The position numbers were made by a program, and so were the translations under genes. DNA of 64,000 nucleotides. Source: Phocoena phocoena. Its lineage: Eukaryota; Chordata; Mammalia; Artiodactyla; Phocoenidae. The stretch lies in NCBI RefSeq assembly GCF_963924675.1, contig NC_089235.1:62120220-62184219 (forward strand), written 5' to 3'. Of this stretch, positions 59,111 to 64,000 are shown one piece after another; within the stretch, counting starts at the first letter, position 1; every line of letters begins with the position of its first letter. The notes below the pieces were generated by a model that did not search any database, was not told the DNA's origin, and saw nothing but the letters and a program-made list of their open reading frames with translations.

Positions 59111-61286
59111 TTATTGTTATCATCAATATATCCTCATCATCAGATGCCTTGGTGGGTAGAGATTAATATACGTTTAATGGCCTCATCCATTGCTGGTCTT
59201 AATATCTTATACATACTCTATGCTGAATATATACTTTTAAAAATAAATCAACACTGAAGGCCCTTGGATTTATGCCAACAATTCCAAAGGCTCTAGAACA
59301 GAGTTACAGATTTCTTTCATTGAATTACGCATATGAAGGATTTCATTTGCCAGACAAAGTAAATTTGTTTTCAGACCTCTCTGCACTTACAATATGAATT
59401 AGTCTCTGAAAAACAACCTCATTTTTGAAAAACATGCTCTTTGTTCTGAATTTTATCACTAACAACATGAGGTTCTAGGCTTTGGAATGCACCCAGCTGT
59501 TATTTAAAGATGCATAGAGAAGAATAAAATATAATTTGACCTTGCATCTGTTTATTACCTTTACTTTTCTCGCAGTAAGACACAGAAGCAGCAGAAACCC
59601 GTACAATTACAATGTCATGTTTTGATTTTCATCTTTTCTGCAATCTTACTGAAGTTACTTGGATCCTTTTTCCTCTTTTCCATCTCCTTTCCTCCCTTCA
59701 GCCAATTAAATAAGTGTAATTGGGTTCTAACTTTGTGTCTATGAAGTGTTTTGTTTCAGTAATATCAATTCATAGAACTTTATGCCCTAAAATCAATTTT
59801 CTGCTTTCATATCCTCTTCTTAATATTGTCAGTACTCAGGAAGTAATTATTTTAGTTCTCTGACTGACTGTTGGTATCGCCTTTTGAAGAGTTTTGTATC
59901 CCAGGCACCTAACTGTCCTTGTGTGGCATAATTGCCTAACCTCGAATCAAGGACTTGCGCTGCTTTGGAAAACAGAGCTCTTTCAACTCCTGCATCCCTT
60001 TAGGATGGTTTGAGATGGGTAGTTATGGCTTTAAGTACAGTTTAGATTTTCTTGAAAGAATAGCTTTCATCTTCTGTTGTAATTAATGCTCAATTCATAT
60101 TTTCCAACAGACACATGATTTAAAAAGCATAATATTTATGTATTTTAGTTCTGACAATTTTTTAAATGTGCAGTGTACTAAGTGACATAAAATGCTTGGA
60201 CTCTGTAGGACTGTGATCTAGCAGGAGCAGGGAGGCAAAAGAGTGCAAATCCATACCTGGACATGTGAAACAACTGAAAGCTTTTGCTGGCAGGGAAGGT
60301 GCAGCAGTTTCATAGGCAGAATTTATTTGCCTTTTATTAACACAAATGTCTGAGGACTAGATCTGCCACCTCTTAATCCTTAAAGTTTGTCAGTCCTCTT
60401 AAGCAATGTCTGTAGGTGCTAATGTCCTTTCAGGAGGAGCTATAAGGATCAGTGGGATATAAAAAAGAAAGCAAGAGGAAATGGAGCCAGTGGTAGGATA
60501 GAGTGACATCCTTGATGGCCCAGAAAGATCCTTCACCCACCGTTGCACACTGGGTGAAGTGGTGAGCCATGCCCACCTTTGCTGCTGTGCGATGTTCTGA
60601 TGATAACGATGTTAATCACAGCCAGGGAGGGCCTTCTGCCTGGAAGGTGACCTTGAAGACGTTTTAGCGTTGACACCAGCTTGCAGGACTAGTCACAGCC
60701 CCCCCAGCCTCATCCTTTGCTGGTCTTTTTTCTTCCCCATTATAATAGTCATTATCCTTATTCCCCTGTCTAAGCCCTCTTTTGACTGTTCTAAATTCTA
60801 AAACTTTTTAAAAGTTCTGATGAAGTGCTATTCAGGGGACAGTTGATGTACACACATTCTTTCCCCCTCCCCCTTCCTCACCACCACCTTCTTACTTTCT
60901 TATCACACTGCTGGATTCAGTTACTTATTTCATGATGTCTGTTGTGTTATGTCATCTGCCAGCAAACATTTCAAGGATGGATGAAGGTATGTGATCTTCC
61001 TCTCTCCAGCTAGATAAGTAGCCTAAAATGTCTTATATTCAGCGGAACTTACAGGGCTTAAGATGATGAGTTTTTATATTCATCCTTAGAACATATGTGT
61101 GAATGGAATAGAAGCCAATTCTCCTTCTTTCAGATAATCAGCTTTTAAAAATTCCTTTCTTTGCTAACTCATCCTAATAATTTATAAGAGAAAAAATGTA
61201 GCCACATTATCCACCAAAAGAATATATCTGAACTGTGTCACTTTATGATTTTGGTAGACTCCATGACGTTCCCCTCATGCTTTCTG

Positions 61287-61656
61287 AAAAGTGAAGGCAG
61301 ACTTCCCTGGTGGCGCAGTAGTTAGGAATCTGCCCGCCAATGCAGGGGACACGGGTTTGAGCCCTGGTCCGGGAAGATCCCACATGCCGTGGAGCAACTA
61401 AGCCCGTGCGCCACAACTACTGAGCCTGCACTCTAGAGCCCGTGAGCCACAACTACTTAGCCCGCGTGTCTCAACTACTGAAGCGCCTAGAGCCCGTGCT
61501 CCGCAACAAGAGAAGCCACCGCAATGAGAAGCCCGCGCACCGCAACGAAGAGTAGCCCCCGCTCGCCACAACTAGAGAAAGCCCGTGTGCAGCAACGAAG
61601 ACCCAATGCAGCCAAAACTAAATACATAAATTAATTTTTTTGAAAAAGTGAAGGCA
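61287..61656 (+). mobile_element. CHR-type SINE, full long form, perfect 13-bp TSD
   Basis: The TSD 'aaaagtgaaggca' is at 61287-61299 and 61644-61656. The body of about 330 bp has the tRNA-like head, several 'cacaactact' units and the 'gacccaatgcagccaaaact' end. It is the most complete long-form copy in the window. Confidence 0.97.
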
Positions 61657-62814
61657 TACAGTGAATAGGGATCTGTTTTCTTTTACCAAATATGAACATT
61701 GGGAGTTTAGTGCTTCTAAAGCCCCCATTTCCCTAAGCAATAAGATTGTCTTGTATTTACATTGCTTCAGCTTTCTGGCTGTTTCTGCTTTTCCTCTTGT
61801 TTTATGTCTCACTTAATACTAAGCCAAGCCAAGCCCCTAGAGAATTCCACCAATAAAAAGAGAATGCTTGGAAAGTCCCAGAAATTATAAATTGGATGAG
61901 TAAGAAGTTGTCAGTTTTCAATTACAGCTGTGATAAAAGCACAACTAGAACAGTAGATACTGAGCTGAACATTGTCTCTCCTTACTTCCTCCTGCTTAGA
62001 GATTAATCTTCTCCAGGAGCAATTCAGTCAACTATTCCTCTATTGCTAGACATCAATTTTGGTTCCAAATTTGTATAGCTGCAAACAGTGGTGATGTGCC
62101 CATTTAAAAAAAAAAAAAAAATATATTCTCAAGGAGCAAAGAATGAAATTTGTTAAATTATATATGTCACAACATTTACTCTAACATATAGGCCCTGTAT
62201 AGCATTGGGATCTAAGAAATGAAGAATTGGAATGACCTCAAGATTTAGAGACACCAGTCACTGTTCTCCTCCTTGATTTTTCTTTCCTTCTGTTTAATTT
62301 TTTCCCCCTTAGCTCTTAGGGTATTTCTTCTGTGTTTAACAAAGAGCAACTTGCTTATGTAGCAAATGATTTTTGCATTTCATTTGGAGAGTGTCATGTT
62401 AAAGTGTAGAAAGAATCAATGCATGTCTCTCTCTGGAATATAAACTATATGCCCTTTAGCCATTTTTATTTCTTGAGACTCTACATATGTAATTTATGGC
62501 AAAACAAAAGAAATCTTTGGCTTCCTTAAACTAATTCTTAAAACTTCCTGTGTCTTAACTCACTCCTTTATTTCTCGCTTTTCTTTGACTTCTGAGATTT
62601 AATTATTTTCCAGTGGGATACTTGCCAAGCTTGAACTGGACATCTGGTTAAGATTTCATATTTTTCTCAAGTGAGAGATGACAGAACTGCTCGTGGGAGC
62701 TGGGCAAAGTGTTCTTAAAAGAAGGGCAGAAAAGACAGAAGAAATGGGTTCTGTGCAAGAACTTAAGTGACCAAAAGCTAAAGTCAATCTTTAGGAATCT
62801 GAGAAGAACACTTA

Positions 62815-63000
62815 AAACACTATATGTCAGATACCATTTCAAATCTCTTATGTAAATTATCCCATTTCTTCTTCACAGCAAAACTATGCAAAAAATTTGA
62901 GGCTTAAATTTAGTAAGTTGCCCTAATCACTCAGTTCATAAAGGTGGCAGAACTGGGAGCAAAACCGAGCTTTTCTGACTCTAGAACCTTTGCTTTTCAT
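62815..63000 (+). repeat. MIR SINE remnant
   Basis: 'ctatatgtcagataccattt', 'atcccatttcttcttcacag' and 'ggtggcagaactgggagcaa' follow the MIR 3' half. Confidence 0.75.
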
Positions 63001-63755
63001 TGCATGATACTGTTTTCTAAAAGTTATTTAGCATTAAGAGAGTTTTCAGAAAAATCCCAACTTAACTGCTTTCTTCTTATGTGAAACAATGTCTCTTTTA
63101 GAAGACTTTGGTATTGATGAGCTTGAAAGGATGAGCAGATGAAGGTGTCATTCCAATCAGCATGTTAGGATAGATGGCTGGGGTCCTGCGTGTCACTTAC
63201 TAGGTACTCGGTTGAATAAATGAATGATGTCACGTGTGATTGATTGATGCTGTAATATAGCTGTCTACCTGCACTCTTAGCTTTTGTAGCTACGATTATC
63301 TTTGTTATACCTAGGGCTACACTCACAAACGAAGCAAATGTATGAAACTCTGTTCATGTTATTAAACTTTTAATGAGAGGGTAAAAAATAAAGAATCCTT
63401 TTAAAAGTCAAGTAATTCATTGAAAACAATGCAAGTAACACATGCAATTGTCACTTCTCTCTTCTGAGAGAAGAATTTGACTCCATCTGTGCCAGACACA
63501 CAGCTGGAGGATGAACACATGGAGACCTTCATGTGGCTGCTCCCGAGGCCCTAACACCCAAATAAGTCCTTGAAAATTGAAGTGGGGCGTTAAATGTAGT
63601 GTCTCACAAAATTGAATTCCCATAAGTCACATGGCAGTATATCACCAGCAAATGATGATCACAGTAAAGACAACAGTAGTCGTTGTAAAATAACAAAAGT
63701 GCAATTTTTTAATTGAATGTTCTTATTTATTTATTTTTCATGTATATTTATTTAT

Positions 63756-64000
63756 TTATTTATTTATTTTTGGCTGCGTTGGGTCTTCATTGCTGCGTGC
63801 AGGCTTTCTCTGGCTGCGCTGAGCAGGGGCTACCCTTCGTCGCGGTGCACGGGCTTCTCATTGTCGTGGCTTCTCTTGTTGCAGAGCATGGGCTCTAGGC
63901 CTGCGGACTTCAGTAGTTGTGGCACACGGGATCAGTAGTTGTGGCTCACGGGCTCCAGAGCGCAGGCTTCAGTAGTTGTGGCACGCGGGCTCAGTAGTTG
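63756..64000 (-). mobile_element. CHR-type SINE, long form, cut by window end
   Basis: (ttta)n tail, 'ttggctgcgttgggtcttca' and 'agtagttgtggcac' units. The head lies beyond the window. Confidence 0.94.

Larger units (their letters stand above)
44784..64000 (+). other. DEPTOR: DEPTOR intron 4 (5' part only)
   Basis: Begins with donor gtgagt. I looked for exon 5, which should start with two bases completing Val and then encode the DEP2 C-terminus with an Arg-rich run, and did not find it. The intron therefore appears to continue beyond the window. Repeats are listed separately. Long stretches without an assigned element (about 52400-53900, 57000-57750, 59150-61250 and 61700-62800) show no gene I can support. 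Confidence 0.88.

Noticed and set aside
63417..63623. Open frame on the minus strand near the right end
   Set aside because: No recognisable domain, repeat-free but AT-rich, no conserved start context; consistent with chance.
44784..64000. DEPTOR exon 5
   Set aside because: I searched by eye for an acceptor followed by two bases completing Val and then a Ser-Asn-Lys-His start and an Arg-rich run. No convincing match was found.

Overview
The window is mammalian nuclear DNA, most likely from a cetacean. It carries about 30 tRNA-derived SINEs of the CHR type, recognisable by the head 'cttccctggtggcgcagtgg' or its complement. Many are nearly identical and keep perfect target-site duplications (TSDs), so this family was active recently in the lineage. 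There are also L1 fragments of several ages, MIRs, a MER5A-like element and LTR remnants. I saw no BovB or Bov-tA signature, which argues against a ruminant. The species call is inference from the repeats.

The only gene I can support is DEPTOR (DEPDC6), on the + strand, the DEP-domain inhibitor of mTOR. Three internal coding exons are visible: exon 2 (13947-14125), exon 3 (15147-15270) and exon 4 (44605-44783). All have canonical AG/GT borders and matching phases. Together they encode the whole first DEP domain and the first part of the second. Exon 1, the promoter and exon 5 onward (rest of DEP2, linker with degron, PDZ domain, 3' UTR) are not in the window.

Layout: 1-13946 is the end of intron 1; 14126-15146 is intron 2 (1,021 bp); 15271-44604 is intron 3 (29,334 bp); 44784-64000 is the start of intron 4. 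Every long open reading frame other than the three exons is explained by SINE, L1 or LTR sequence, or is chance.

The interesting material is structural. The two DEP domains keep the same exon architecture (exons 2 and 4 are both exactly 179 nt with identical phases). A perfect 19-bp inverted repeat with a 4-nt loop sits beside a 43-bp tandem duplication and looks like a template-switch scar. There are datable stacks of nested insertions (SINE in SINE, two SINEs at one target, a SINE-spacer-SINE block inside an L1, an L1 inside a solo LTR inside an older repeat). An antisense L1 remnant ends just upstream of the exon 4 acceptor. I found no CRISPR, operon, structured RNA gene or evidence for a new protein-coding system.
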